From contig JALUZN010000471.1 of the NCBI GenBank assembly GCA_027011835.1, positions 1 to 17,725 of the forward strand: a DNA stretch of 17,725 nucleotides, read 5' to 3'. Positions 1-8,102 of the stretch are shown one piece after another (position 1 is the stretch's first letter; each line of letters begins with the position of its first letter). Below the pieces are notes generated by a model. The model saw only the letters and a list, made by a program, of their open reading frames with translations. It did not search any database and had not been told where the DNA came from. The position numbers and the translations under genes are program-made. This stretch comes from Draconibacterium sp. GTDB lineage: Bacteria > Bacteroidota > Bacteroidia > Bacteroidales > Prolixibacteraceae.

Positions 1-3000
1 TTTCGGTATTTTCCCAACTGTTTTTATTGCTCCATTTTTTCTCGGCTAAATAGAATACAGCAGGTAAAACATAAAGTGTAATAATTGTTGCAAACAGCAA
101 TCCGTAAACAATTACTGTTGCTAATGGGCGTTGAACATCGGAGCCAATACCGGTTGACAACGAAGCGGGTAACAATCCGAGTATTGCCACGGTAGCAATC
201 ATTACAATTGGTCGAAACCGATGGCGCGTTCCTTCAATAACCGCTTTTTTCAAATCCATTCCCTCTTTTCGCAGGTCGTTAATATGGGCAATCATAATAA
301 CTCCGTTTTCTATTGAAACACCAAAGAGCGAAATAAATCCAACGGCCGAAGATACATTTAACGACATTCCGAAAACATTCAATGCAAGCATTCCGCCAAA
401 AAGGGCGAGCGGCACAACACCCATTAAAATTGCAGCTTGCCGGAATTTTCCAAAAGCTCCGAACAACAATAAAAACATAATGGCAAGTGCCAGCGGAATA
501 ATCATTTGTAAACGTGCGTAGGCACGATTCTGATTTTCGAACTGGCCACTCCATTTTAAACTATTTTTGGTGTGGTCGAACTCAACATTGTCATTTATTT
601 TTTCTTTTGCCTCATTTAAAAACGTGGTTAAATCGACACCCCGCAGGTTAATTCGCAGAGTAATGTAGCGTTTATTCATTTGGCGCGTTATGTAACTTGC
701 TCCTGTACTTAGTTTTATGTCGGTAACCTGCGACAAGGGAATTTTTGCTCCGGTTGCCGAAGTTAACATCAGATTTCCAATCTTTTCGGGAGTGTTCCTG
801 CTCTCTTCTTTGTATCTGCAAATTACATCGTACACCCGTTCTCCAATAAATATTTGTGAGATAGCTTTTCCGCCCACGGCCACCTCAATCAGCTCCGAAA
901 CATCGGAGACATTTAGTCCGTATTGTGCAATTTTATCGCGGTTAGCATGAATTTGCAGTTGCGGCAGCGGTGGTTCCTGGTCGATAGCGAGGTCGGTAGC
1001 TCCTTTTATTGTTTTAAGTTGTGTTAAAACTTCTTCTGCTATACGCCGGTTTTCTTTAAAGTCTTCGCCATAAATTTTTATTGCCAAATCGCTGTGGGTT
1101 CCAGCAATTTGGTCCATTACCATATCGATAATCGGCTGCGAAAAGCCAACCGTATAGCCGGGCATTGTCGCTAATTCGGCTGCCATTTTTTCTATCAATT
1201 CGCTTTTTGTCATTCCACTTTCCCACTCATCGTAGGGTTTTAACCCGATTGAACACTCGATGTGCGATTTCGAGAACGATTCGGCACCTTCGTCGTCGCG
1301 GCCGGTTTGAACCATAACATAGGTAACTTCGTCGTATTTAATTATCCGGTGACGTAGCGTGTCGCTCATAGCTTTCGAACGCTCGAGCGATATTCCTGGA
1401 GGCAACTGAACTTGTAGCCAAATTGAACCTTCGTCGAGTTCGGGAAGGAAATCTTTTCCTACGGTAAACGTTAAAACAATTGCCGCTACAAAAACAATAA
1501 TTAACGGTGCAAATACTTTTTTGGGCTTTTCTAAAATACGGGCCGTCTGACGATGGTACATATTTGTTAACTTTTCCATCCACCGGTTGCGATATGTTTT
1601 TTGCGGTTTCTTATAAATAATATATGCCAATCCCGGAATAAGCAATAGCGAAACAAGTAGTGCACCAAGCAAAGCATAACCAACCGTAAAGGCCATTGGA
1701 GTAAAAAGTTTTTTCTCAATTCGCTCGAATGCAAAAAGAGGAAGATAAGCTGTAATTATTATTATTGTTGAGAAAAAGATTGGTCTTGCTACTTCCAGTG
1801 CCCGTTTAACAATCGATTTCTCATCCAGTTCCTGCTCAGGATTATCTTCCCGTTTTTTTAATATGGTCTCCATCATAACAATGGCACCTTCTACAATAAT
1901 TCCAAAATCGATAGCTCCTAACGACAACAGGTTGGCAGGAACATCGGTAAGGTGCATTAAAATAAATGCAATGAGCAACGAAAGCGGGATAGTTATTGCC
2001 ACAAGCAAAGCACCTCGCCAGCTACCAAGAAAAATAATGAGAACGGCTATTACCAAAAACATTCCGAGTAGCAGGGTGTGCGAAACCGTATCGAGTGTGG
2101 TTTGTACCAAATCGGTTCTGTCCATAAACTCGTGTATGGTAACTCCTTCGGGCAAGATTTCATTGTTTAACTCGTCGACCGCAGCATGAATTCCGGCAAG
2201 AACATGCGAAGGGTTTTGATGACGCAAAAGCTGAACAATGCCTTCTATACCATCGGTATAATCGCGCTGACGGTCGGTGTAGCCAAGTACTCCTTTTCGT
2301 TCTAGATTCCCATATTTCAGTTTTCCAAGGTCGCGCAAATATATAGGAACTCCGTTTTCGGTTTTTACAACAACAGCACCTAAATCTTCGAGGTTTTTTA
2401 CCAGTCCTATTCCGCGAATTACATAAGTGAGGTCGCCTCTGTTTAGCATACTTCCCCCGGCATTCGAGTTGTTGTTTTCAATTTTCTCAATCACATCGGA
2501 AATCGATAAATTGTATTGTTGAATTTTAAGCGGGTCGATTTCGATTTGAAACTGTGTGGTAATTCCTCCAAAATTACTTACGTCGGCAACACCCGTAACT
2601 TGCTTTAATCGTGGAATAATTACCCATTTATGCAGTTCGGTGAGTTCGCGTAAATCGTGATTGTTGCTTTCTATTATGTACCTGTAAATTTCGCCTGTTG
2701 GCGAAGTAAGTGGATTTAGTCCAGGAGCGGCATCGTAAGGTAAATCTACCTCTGCAATTCGTTCCTGTACACGCTGGCGCGCCCAGTAATCGTCAACTCC
2801 ATCTTCGAAAACAAGCAATATTGCCGAAAGTCCGAAACTGTTTTTACTTCGCATTACATGAAGTCCCGGCAAGCCGTTTAAGGCACGTTCGAGAGGAATA
2901 CTGATTTGTTGTTCAATCTCTTCAGCTGCCAGTCCCGGAACCTGAGTAACCACCTGCACCGTAACGTCGGCAATGTCGGGGTAAGCTTCAATCGATAATT

Positions 3001-3094
3001 GTTTCCACGAATAATATCCAAAAATGGCGAGCAAAAAAAACAGCGCCACCATAATCCATCTGTGCTGAATTGCGGCAAGAATAATCTTCTTCAT
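1..3094 (-). CDS. czcA: Heavy-metal efflux RND pump, CzcA/CusA family (C-terminus cut by window edge)
   Basis: Inner-membrane proton-driven RND permease that would export divalent metal ions through a tripartite complex. The frame stays open from an ATG at 3092-3094 to the left edge, giving 1031 residues; the family is about 1040 long, so only the tail is missing. After an N-terminal membrane segment (about 12-30) comes AYPDIADV, a usual start of the porter domain. TM2-TM4 lie near 341-409, and TM4 carries DFGIIVEGAIVMME. This is the CzcA-class (Zn/Co/Cd/Ni) proton-relay motif rather than the CusA copper form. The relay acids map to D396, E402 and E409, and E402 replaces the usual second Asp. 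The second half repeats the porter and membrane layout (last TMs around residues 880-1020). The start lies 6 bp after the adaptor stop, so the two are co-transcribed. An outer-membrane TolC-like partner is not in the window and may lie beyond position 1. Family certain; metal specificity inferred. Confidence 0.93.
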   Translation of the reverse strand, partial: MKKIILAAIQHRWIMVALFFLLAIFGYYSWKQLSIEAYPDIADVTVQVVTQVPGLAAEEIEQQISIPLERALNGLPGLHVMRSKNSFGLSAILLVFEDGVDDYWARQRVQERIAEVDLPYDAAPGLNPLTSPTGEIYRYIIESNNHDLRELTELHKWVIIPRLKQVTGVADVSNFGGITTQFQIEIDPLKIQQYNLSISDVIEKIENNNSNAGGSMLNRGDLTYVIRGIGLVKNLEDLGAVVVKTENGVPIYLRDLGKLKYGNLERKGVLGYTDRQRDYTDGIEGIVQLLRHQNPSHVLAGIHAAVDELNNEILPEGVTIHEFMDRTDLVQTTLDTVSHTLLLGMFLVIAVLIIFLGSWRGALLVAITIPLSLLIAFILMHLTDVPANLLSLGAIDFGIIVEGAIVMMETILKKREDNPEQELDEKSIVKRALEVARPIFFSTIIIITAYLPLFAFERIEKKLFTPMAFTVGYALLGALLVSLLLIPGLAYIIYKKPQKTYRNRWMEKLTNMYHRQTARILEKPKKVFAPLIIVFVAAIVLTFTVGKDFLPELDEGSIWLQVQLPPGISLERSKAMSDTLRHRIIKYDEVTYVMVQTGRDDEGAESFSKSHIECSIGLKPYDEWESGMTKSELIEKMAAELATMPGYTVGFSQPIIDMVMDQIAGTHSDLAIKIYGEDFKENRRIAEEVLTQLKTIKGATDLAIDQEPPLPQLQIHANRDKIAQYGLNVSDVSELIEVAVGGKAISQIFIGERVYDVICRYKEESRNTPEKIGNLMLTSATGAKIPLSQVTDIKLSTGASYITRQMNKRYITLRINLRGVDLTTFLNEAKEKINDNVEFDHTKNSLKWSGQFENQNRAYARLQMIIPLALAIMFLLLFGAFGKFRQAAILMGVVPLALFGGMLALNVFGMSLNVSSAVGFISLFGVSIENGVIMIAHINDLRKEGMDLKKAVIEGTRHRFRPIVMIATVAILGLLPASLSTGIGSDVQRPLATVIVYGLLFATIITLYVLPAVFYLAEKKWSNKNSWENTE

Positions 3095-3100
3095 AATCTG

Positions 3101-4207
3101 TTAATTTTGCTCAAGTAAAAAATATCCGCCACTTGTAACCACCTGTTCTCCGGGTAATAGTCCGCTTTTTACAAGCAATCTGTTGTTCGATGCACCGGTA
3201 ACCGAAACAGTACGTTTTACAAACTTGTTTTTGTCGATAGCCACATATACAAAATTGCCGGCCTCTTTTTGAAAGACCGATGATGCAGGTACTAAAATAT
3301 TATCGGTCATCTCCTCAATAAATCCAACCGAAACGTACATTCCGGGTTTTAAAGAGTGGTCGCTGTTGTCGCACTCAATAAATACCTGCACTGAGCGGGT
3401 CTCTTCGTCGAGTAAATCGCTGATGTAGTAAATTTTTCCTTTATAGCATTTATCGGAAATGGCCGCAGCTGTTATTTCAATCTCTTCCGAAACATGTATT
3501 GAGCTAATGTCTTTCTCTTTAACCTGCCCCACAATCCAAACTTTACTCAGCTCGGCAACTTTAACAACCGGCTCGGCATCTTCTTTTAAATATTGGCCAA
3601 TAACAATGTTGTTGGCTACAATGGTTCCCGAAATGGGAGAATGAACAACAAGCGGTTGCCCTAAAACCAATTCGTCGGGGTCGACTTTATAAACTTTTAA
3701 GCTGGCAATTACATTTTCATAGTCGCGTTTATACACTTCGTAATTTACTTCGGCCTCTTCCAAATCTTTTTGAATTCCAACACCGTTTTTGTATAAATCT
3801 TTCTGACGTTTCAGATTTTTTTCGGCAAGAATCATCTCCTGTTTTACCTGATAATACATTTTACCTACTTCGTAAATGGATGGCGAACTGATGGCAAAAA
3901 CAGGTTCGTCTTTTTTTACATATTGCCCGAGTTTTACAAACGACTTTGTAATTCTTCCTGAAAAAGGGGCTGCAATTTCGGCATAATTGGTAGGTATTGC
4001 CTGTACAATACCAAATGTTGAAACATTTCCGCGGTAGGGCTCTTTGGCAATTTTTATTGTTTTTATTTTTTTTAGAAGGTTTGAGTTTTTAGAAACTATA
4101 ATTGTGTCGCCCGAAATTTGAATCCGGTTAGCCGGCTTTTGCCTTTTATTTTCCGACGTACAGGAAATTAATAATACAATTGCGGCAAAAAAAAGAAATT
4201 TTGTCAT
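3101..4207 (-). CDS. RND efflux periplasmic adaptor lipoprotein (HlyD/CusB family)
   Basis: Membrane-fusion subunit that links the RND pump to an outer-membrane channel. I chose the ATG at 4205-4207 (368 residues) because it starts directly on a lipoprotein signal, MTKFLFFAAIVLLISC, with the lipobox cysteine at C16. The frame stays open for 71 more codons upstream, but those encode no signal peptide and overlap the previous gene. The order is typical: first half of the lipoyl-like domain (about 75-110, IAAPFSGRITKSFVKLGQYV), a helical hairpin (about 115-180), second lipoyl half (VVHSPISGTIVANNIVIGQYL), beta-barrel, and a membrane-proximal domain ending LLPGEQVVTSGGYFLL. No Met- or His-rich metal site is seen near the N-terminus, unlike E. 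coli CusB. It lies 77 bp after the His-rich gene and 6 bp before the pump gene. Confidence 0.9.
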   Translation of the reverse strand: MTKFLFFAAIVLLISCTSENKRQKPANRIQISGDTIIVSKNSNLLKKIKTIKIAKEPYRGNVSTFGIVQAIPTNYAEIAAPFSGRITKSFVKLGQYVKKDEPVFAISSPSIYEVGKMYYQVKQEMILAEKNLKRQKDLYKNGVGIQKDLEEAEVNYEVYKRDYENVIASLKVYKVDPDELVLGQPLVVHSPISGTIVANNIVIGQYLKEDAEPVVKVAELSKVWIVGQVKEKDISSIHVSEEIEITAAAISDKCYKGKIYYISDLLDEETRSVQVFIECDNSDHSLKPGMYVSVGFIEEMTDNILVPASSVFQKEAGNFVYVAIDKNKFVKRTVSVTGASNNRLLVKSGLLPGEQVVTSGGYFLLEQN

Positions 4208-4284
4208 TCTTCCGATTTTTAAAATTTTAAACTGGCTCCCTGTGGTAGCCAAAATAGTATGAAAATACTGTGTGAGGATTTTGT

Positions 4285-4659
4285 TTATAAGAGAGAAAAA
4301 CCAGAAGAAGGCGGGCCGCGAAGTTGATAACCTACCAGCGAAGTGAGATTGTGAATTGATTCGCTCAATGGAATTAAAAAACTGCTCATTAAAAAACGTC
4401 GTGCAGGTAAAAATAGACAACCTGCAAAAACTGTTGTTACAAAATGTGTGATGATATTGATGGTTACTAACTCGCTTTGCGAATGATTGTGTTTTACAGG
4501 TTTCCCCGAAGTATCTTTTGCATTCCAGTAAAAATGCGAGTGAACAACCTCTTTCCCGTTTATAACATGCGAATGATAAAAAAGAGTAATACTAAAATAG
4601 TACGCTACAAAAAGTAACGTAAGAAAGAACTTTAGAACTATTTTATATCTATTATTCAA
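4285..4659 (-). CDS. Small His-rich membrane protein leading the metal-efflux operon
   Basis: Predicted protein of 124 residues with an N-terminal membrane segment (about 8-26), a His-rich extracytoplasmic stretch (about 28-62: HSH, VVHSH and HNH motifs), a second hydrophobic stretch (about 68-85), and a tail ending in RGPP plus a few residues. Small proteins of this shape are familiar next to Czc/Cus-type efflux genes in Bacteroidota but have no assigned function. A periplasmic metal-binding or sensing role is inferred from the His clusters and the operon. The only usable start is TTG at 4657-4659. An in-frame ATG at 4678-4680 is followed by GTT TTT TAA, so it cannot reach the ORF, and no other Met occurs before residue 90. 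The rare start may limit expression. The reading frame itself is well supported. Confidence 0.75.
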   Translation of the reverse strand: MNNRYKIVLKFFLTLLFVAYYFSITLFYHSHVINGKEVVHSHFYWNAKDTSGKPVKHNHSQSELVTINIITHFVTTVFAGCLFLPARRFLMSSFLIPLSESIHNLTSLVGYQLRGPPSSGFSLL

Positions 4660-4692
4660 ATTACAAGTTTAAAAAACCATTGATTACAACTG

Positions 4693-4700
4693 CAAAAATA
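4693..4700 (-). promoter_or_regulatory. Bacteroidota -7 promoter box for the metal-efflux operon
   Basis: On the minus strand this reads TATTTTTG, matching the Bacteroidota sigma-70 -7 consensus TAnnTTTG. It lies 33 bp before the TTG start of the His-rich gene, so transcription would start near 4686-4689 with a leader of about 28 nt. I see no clear -33 TTTG element. Such a short match can occur by chance in AT-rich DNA, but the position fits. Confidence 0.4.
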
Positions 4701-4736
4701 GAATTATCTTTAAATAACGTTTATATATTCTCGATT

Positions 4737-6908
4737 TTACCACGGAACAAACGAGATTTTTCTCGAAACGAGATTTTTCCCATTATTAAACCTGACAAAA
4801 TATACTCCTGGAACATTCCCGTTCATATCGATTTTAATTTTTCGTTCATCCACTTTTTCTATCTGAAAATAGATGTTTTGCCCAATTATATTTACCACCG
4901 AAACCTCTTTGGTTTCAATTTCCTTACCGGCTTCAACTGTTATAATTCCTGTTGACGGATTGGGGTACACAATTATTTCCATCGGGTTATTTACAATTGG
5001 AGTATCGCTTGGCGAATCGTCGATGTTACAAGCCACCAGCTCGATAACATTAGCCATTGATTGATAACCCGAAGTAAAGTCTTCGAAATTTCGCCAGTTT
5101 TCGTTTTGTTTATAATAGAAATAGTTGTCGGTGTTTGGCCCGCGCAACGATTGATAGATGGCAAATGAGTCGGTGGGTTGAGTGTTGCTCATTTCGAACC
5201 CTACAAAGAATGTGTCGGCAGGCTCAACCACATCGTCGAACCCAATATAATTCATGGCTCCCTCAAACAGGTCTTTAATTTGAACTTTTTTTGAATAGAT
5301 TAATTCTTCAGGTGCATTTGTACCGTTGTACACTTTTATTGTTATCTCGCTGTTGGAGTCGCTACTCGCTGTTTTTATTAATCCCACTCCCAGCGAAATA
5401 CCGTCGAGTTGTTCGTTGCCGGAAATTGAAAATCGCTCGGTAAATTCTGTAACTCCCGTACTGTTTGTTCCGCCCCAATATCCGGCAAACGGGCCTGTAA
5501 TATCAATCTGAACCAATTTATATTTATCATCGTCATTAAGATTTGTAAAAGCACCGCAATACTCTTCTTTCTCGTAAAAACGTTTTCCGTTAAGTGTTTT
5601 GACATCTGAATTAATGGGGTCTAACCAGTGTTTTAATTGTAATGAATCTTCCGACTTGTAATCCCAAGAAAGGGCAAATCGTTCGAAATAATCTTTCACC
5701 GGATTTCCGCAACTTGCGATTCCTCCTGTTAAAGTGCCAATAATATTTTTGTTTTTGTCGAATAACGGGCCACCCGACGAACCAACTTCGGTAACTCCTT
5801 CATCCCAACGAGCAATCTTTAAAAACCCGTTTTTTATGTAACTACTTGTAAAGTCGCTTATTGAAGGTGCATCGTAATCAAGTGCAATTTTTTTAATATC
5901 GCCCTGCGGATGATGAATGCTTGCCGAAGAATCGCGCAACTCAACCGTGCGTTCCCAACCCGCAAAATAGGGACGGTAATTTGGAGGAGGAACAAGAGTT
6001 AATTCGGCCAATGCAAAATCGAGACTGTCGAATTGGGCTTTCATAATTGCCCCCGAAACCGAATTGCGTGGGTCGCCATCGAGGGGTGCACAAAACGGGC
6101 TTTCGTAATTAAATACATAAACCGAAGTTTCAGCATATTCCCACTTGTCGTAACAGTGCGATGCCGAAATAATATAGGGCTTCTCGTCTTCGGCCGTATT
6201 ATTAACTAACGAACCGGTACAAATTTCTACACCGTTTACAATTATTCTGCACACCGAGTTTTTTACTTCGCTCCATTTGTCGCCCAAATCGCAATTTATA
6301 TCGATATTGCATTCTCCGGCGGTTTTTCCCATCGGACGGCGGTCTCCCTTTTCTAAAATTCCAACAAAATCGTGATTTACACTTTTTATTTCAAAAGGAA
6401 TATTTTCAATATCTCTTTCTTTTGTCTCGTATTGAACCGTAATTTCATCGCCTGCAATAGGTGCCACTGCAAATTTCCCCGAAGTTTTATTGTTAACCGG
6501 TGTAAACGCACCAAGAACTGTATTTTCGTTAAAAATAAATAGTCGCGAATTTTCGGGCAGCTTAAACCGGTTAAAGATGAGGTTGAGAGATTTGGCTCCC
6601 TTCGAACGTATTTTTAGTTTCCAGCACAATGTTCCATCATCGGCAACCAACCACTCTCCCGAGTTTTTGGGAGTTAAACTCACGTTAAAAGCGTAGGCAA
6701 ATTTTAAAGGTTTTAATTTATTCTCGGATGATGAGGAGACAACACTTTTTTTTAAAATTTTCAAATCGAAAGATGGCATTTCTACTACCTTGCTAACTGA
6801 ACTTTTTAGATGAACCGCTTTAAGAGGATCTCCTCCTTGCGATACCTGCCCCCGGCTATTGAAGGTTAGAAACAGACCAACAATAACAAATAATAAAAAA
6901 GCGCGCAT
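4737..6908 (-). CDS. Lysyl-endopeptidase-like serine protease with T9SS sorting domain
   Basis: Secreted trypsin-fold (S1) protease of 723 residues. It has a signal peptide (1-20), a propeptide (about 21-197), a catalytic domain (about 198-440), a beta-rich domain (about 450-630) and a C-terminal type A sorting domain starting YPNPSTGI (648-655). The catalytic domain closely resembles Achromobacter lysyl endopeptidase: it shares ECNIDI, TGSLVNNTA, SIHHP and a GSSGGP serine loop. The triad is H251 (ISASHC), D297 (DFAL) and S378. D406 aligns with the Asp that gives the Achromobacter enzyme its Lys preference. Paired Cys (for example 200, 206, 220, 230, 252, 273, 400) suit disulfides. A sorting domain means export by Sec, then across the outer membrane by type IX secretion, with release or surface attachment. 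Lys cleavage is an inference from homology. The gene is monocistronic, with its own promoter box upstream. Confidence 0.92.
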   Translation of the reverse strand: MRAFLLFVIVGLFLTFNSRGQVSQGGDPLKAVHLKSSVSKVVEMPSFDLKILKKSVVSSSSENKLKPLKFAYAFNVSLTPKNSGEWLVADDGTLCWKLKIRSKGAKSLNLIFNRFKLPENSRLFIFNENTVLGAFTPVNNKTSGKFAVAPIAGDEITVQYETKERDIENIPFEIKSVNHDFVGILEKGDRRPMGKTAGECNIDINCDLGDKWSEVKNSVCRIIVNGVEICTGSLVNNTAEDEKPYIISASHCYDKWEYAETSVYVFNYESPFCAPLDGDPRNSVSGAIMKAQFDSLDFALAELTLVPPPNYRPYFAGWERTVELRDSSASIHHPQGDIKKIALDYDAPSISDFTSSYIKNGFLKIARWDEGVTEVGSSGGPLFDKNKNIIGTLTGGIASCGNPVKDYFERFALSWDYKSEDSLQLKHWLDPINSDVKTLNGKRFYEKEEYCGAFTNLNDDDKYKLVQIDITGPFAGYWGGTNSTGVTEFTERFSISGNEQLDGISLGVGLIKTASSDSNSEITIKVYNGTNAPEELIYSKKVQIKDLFEGAMNYIGFDDVVEPADTFFVGFEMSNTQPTDSFAIYQSLRGPNTDNYFYYKQNENWRNFEDFTSGYQSMANVIELVACNIDDSPSDTPIVNNPMEIIVYPNPSTGIITVEAGKEIETKEVSVVNIIGQNIYFQIEKVDERKIKIDMNGNVPGVYFVRFNNGKNLVSRKISFVPW

Positions 6909-6924
6909 AAAAGATTATTTTTAG

Positions 6925-6932
6925 CAAATATA
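6925..6932 (-). promoter_or_regulatory. -7 promoter box for the secreted protease
   Basis: Minus-strand TATATTTG, an exact match to TAnnTTTG, 16 bp before the protease ATG. Predicted leader of roughly 10 nt. No convincing -33 element. It lies in the 159-bp divergent spacer shared with the haem-binding gene pair. On the plus side of that spacer only a one-mismatch box (TTAATTTG, 7027-7034) precedes the first haem-binding gene. Confidence 0.45.
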
Positions 6933-7067
6933 TCAATTCTAATCGTTTAGCGTAAAATATTGCTTAAATAAACATCGCTTTTATTTCAACAAATTCAATA
7001 TTTAAATGTTATTTCTTAAAAGTTGTTTAATTTGAGAAAAAATAATGTTCAACTAAAAACGAATAAA

Positions 7068-7463
7068 ATGAGAAGGAAAAAAATTATTTCGGTTGCTATC
7101 GCTCTGTTTTTAATTGTTTCAACAGCTGTAATTGCTGCAAATAAACCAGCAAAAACAAAGGCAAATAAAATGCCCGACAACGTTCATGCAATTATAAAAA
7201 AATCGTGTTTTGGATGCCACAACACCAATTCGCAAAATGAGGATGCGAAAGAAGATTTGGATTTTAATAAATTGGAGGGGCTTTCGAAAATGCAAAAAAT
7301 AGGTGCTTATAAAGACATTATCGATGTTGTGGAAGAGAATGAAATGCCTCCGGAAAAGTTTGTTCAAAAACATGCTGACAAAAAGCTGACTGCCGCCGAG
7401 AAAAAGACATTAATCGATTGGGCAAAAAAAGAGGCTAACGCATTAATGAAGGCGAAAAAATAA
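7068..7463 (+). CDS. Haem-binding (single CXXCH) periplasmic protein
   Basis: Small exported c-type-cytochrome-like protein of 131 residues. The ATG at 7068 is preferred over an upstream in-frame TTG (7023) because it starts directly on a signal peptide, MRRKKIISVAIALFLIV, with a likely cleavage near A23-A24. The haem motif is CFGCH (C47-C50-H51), and E92-M93-P94-P95 offers M93 as a possible sixth iron ligand. This matches the haem_bd family, whose members carry CXXCH, then an EMP motif, then a Lys-rich C-terminal helix. It differs from its neighbour in lacking the WYNKIAPVSW stretch. The stop lies 9 bp before the next ATG, so the two form an operon. The likely role is periplasmic electron transfer, or sensing or protection in redox metabolism. 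No partner oxidase or dehydrogenase is in the window. Confidence 0.8.
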   Translation: MRRKKIISVAIALFLIVSTAVIAANKPAKTKANKMPDNVHAIIKKSCFGCHNTNSQNEDAKEDLDFNKLEGLSKMQKIGAYKDIIDVVEENEMPPEKFVQKHADKKLTAAEKKTLIDWAKKEANALMKAKK

Positions 7464-7472
7464 AGAGCGGTT

Positions 7473-7943
7473 ATGCGAAAAATATTCCGTATCGTTATTT
7501 TTATCTTGTTTGGCATATTTATTATACTTCAGTTTTTTCAGCCCGAAACAAACAGAGGCGAGGTAACTTCCAATCATATTTTTAATCAGGAGGCAATTCC
7601 CGATACTGTGAAAATTCTTCTTAAAAATGCATGTTTCGATTGTCATTCTAACCAAACAAACTATTTGTGGTACAATAAAATTGCTCCTGTTTCGTGGTTG
7701 GTAAACAAACATATTGTGGCGGGGAAAAAAGAGCTTAATTTTTCGGATTGGGGGAAATTAAACGCAATAGATAAAGTTTCGGCGCTCGGAGACATTTACG
7801 ACGAAGTTGAAAGAAAAAAGATGCCATTAAAAGAGTACACTGCTATGCACAAAAAAGCAAAACTATCAGACGAGCAGATAAAATTACTCTGCGATTGGAC
7901 AGAAGAAACAGGAGCAAAAATAATGAGCTCGCTTTCGGAATAA
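7473..7943 (+). CDS. Haem-binding domain protein (haem_bd family), membrane-anchored
   Basis: Predicted 156-residue protein with an N-terminal hydrophobic segment (about 4-22) that has no obvious cleavage site and so probably acts as an anchor, followed by a periplasmic haem_bd domain. The haem site is CFDCH (C54-C57-H58), followed by the family hallmark SNQTNYLWYNKIAPVSWLV (59-77) and EVERKKMPLKEY with M117 as the candidate distal ligand. The family is widespread in Bacteroidota and believed to bind haem c; precise function is unknown. It is the downstream member of a pair with another CXXCH protein, 9 bp apart. The 159 bp after its stop contain only a weak AATAC/GTATT hairpin and the promoter of the next gene. 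Confidence 0.87.
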   Translation: MRKIFRIVIFILFGIFIILQFFQPETNRGEVTSNHIFNQEAIPDTVKILLKNACFDCHSNQTNYLWYNKIAPVSWLVNKHIVAGKKELNFSDWGKLNAIDKVSALGDIYDEVERKKMPLKEYTAMHKKAKLSDEQIKLLCDWTEETGAKIMSSLSE

Positions 7944-8072
7944 TTTTAATAGGTAATACTTTTTGTATTGAACATAAATACTTAACTCACATAGTTTTAT
8001 TTACGGGGTAAGCATCTTTATTCCATTTTCTTATTGTACTAAAATTATTTCACCTGCAACACTTTAAAATTT

Positions 8073-8080
8073 TATATTTG
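8073..8080 (+). promoter_or_regulatory. -7 promoter box for the Thr-editing-domain gene
   Basis: TATATTTG, an exact TAnnTTTG match 22 bp before the ATG at 8103, giving a predicted leader of about 17 nt. No clear -33 box is visible. It suggests the gene is transcribed separately from the haem-binding pair. Confidence 0.45.
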
Positions 8081-8102
8081 CATTTACTAAAACACAATTA
8101 TT

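Noticed and set aside
279..554. Open frames inside the RND pump region (for example 279-554 and 1863-2189)
   Set aside because: They are other-frame shadows of a pump frame that stays open from 3094 to the window edge.
4208..4420. 71-codon upstream extension of the adaptor reading frame
   Set aside because: It lacks a signal peptide, overlaps the His-rich gene, and the internal ATG at 4205-4207 begins exactly on a lipoprotein signal.
7955..7969. AATAC-TTTTT-GTATT hairpin after the haem-binding pair as a terminator
   Set aside because: Only five weak base pairs and no T-run after the stem; such structures arise by chance in AT-rich DNA.
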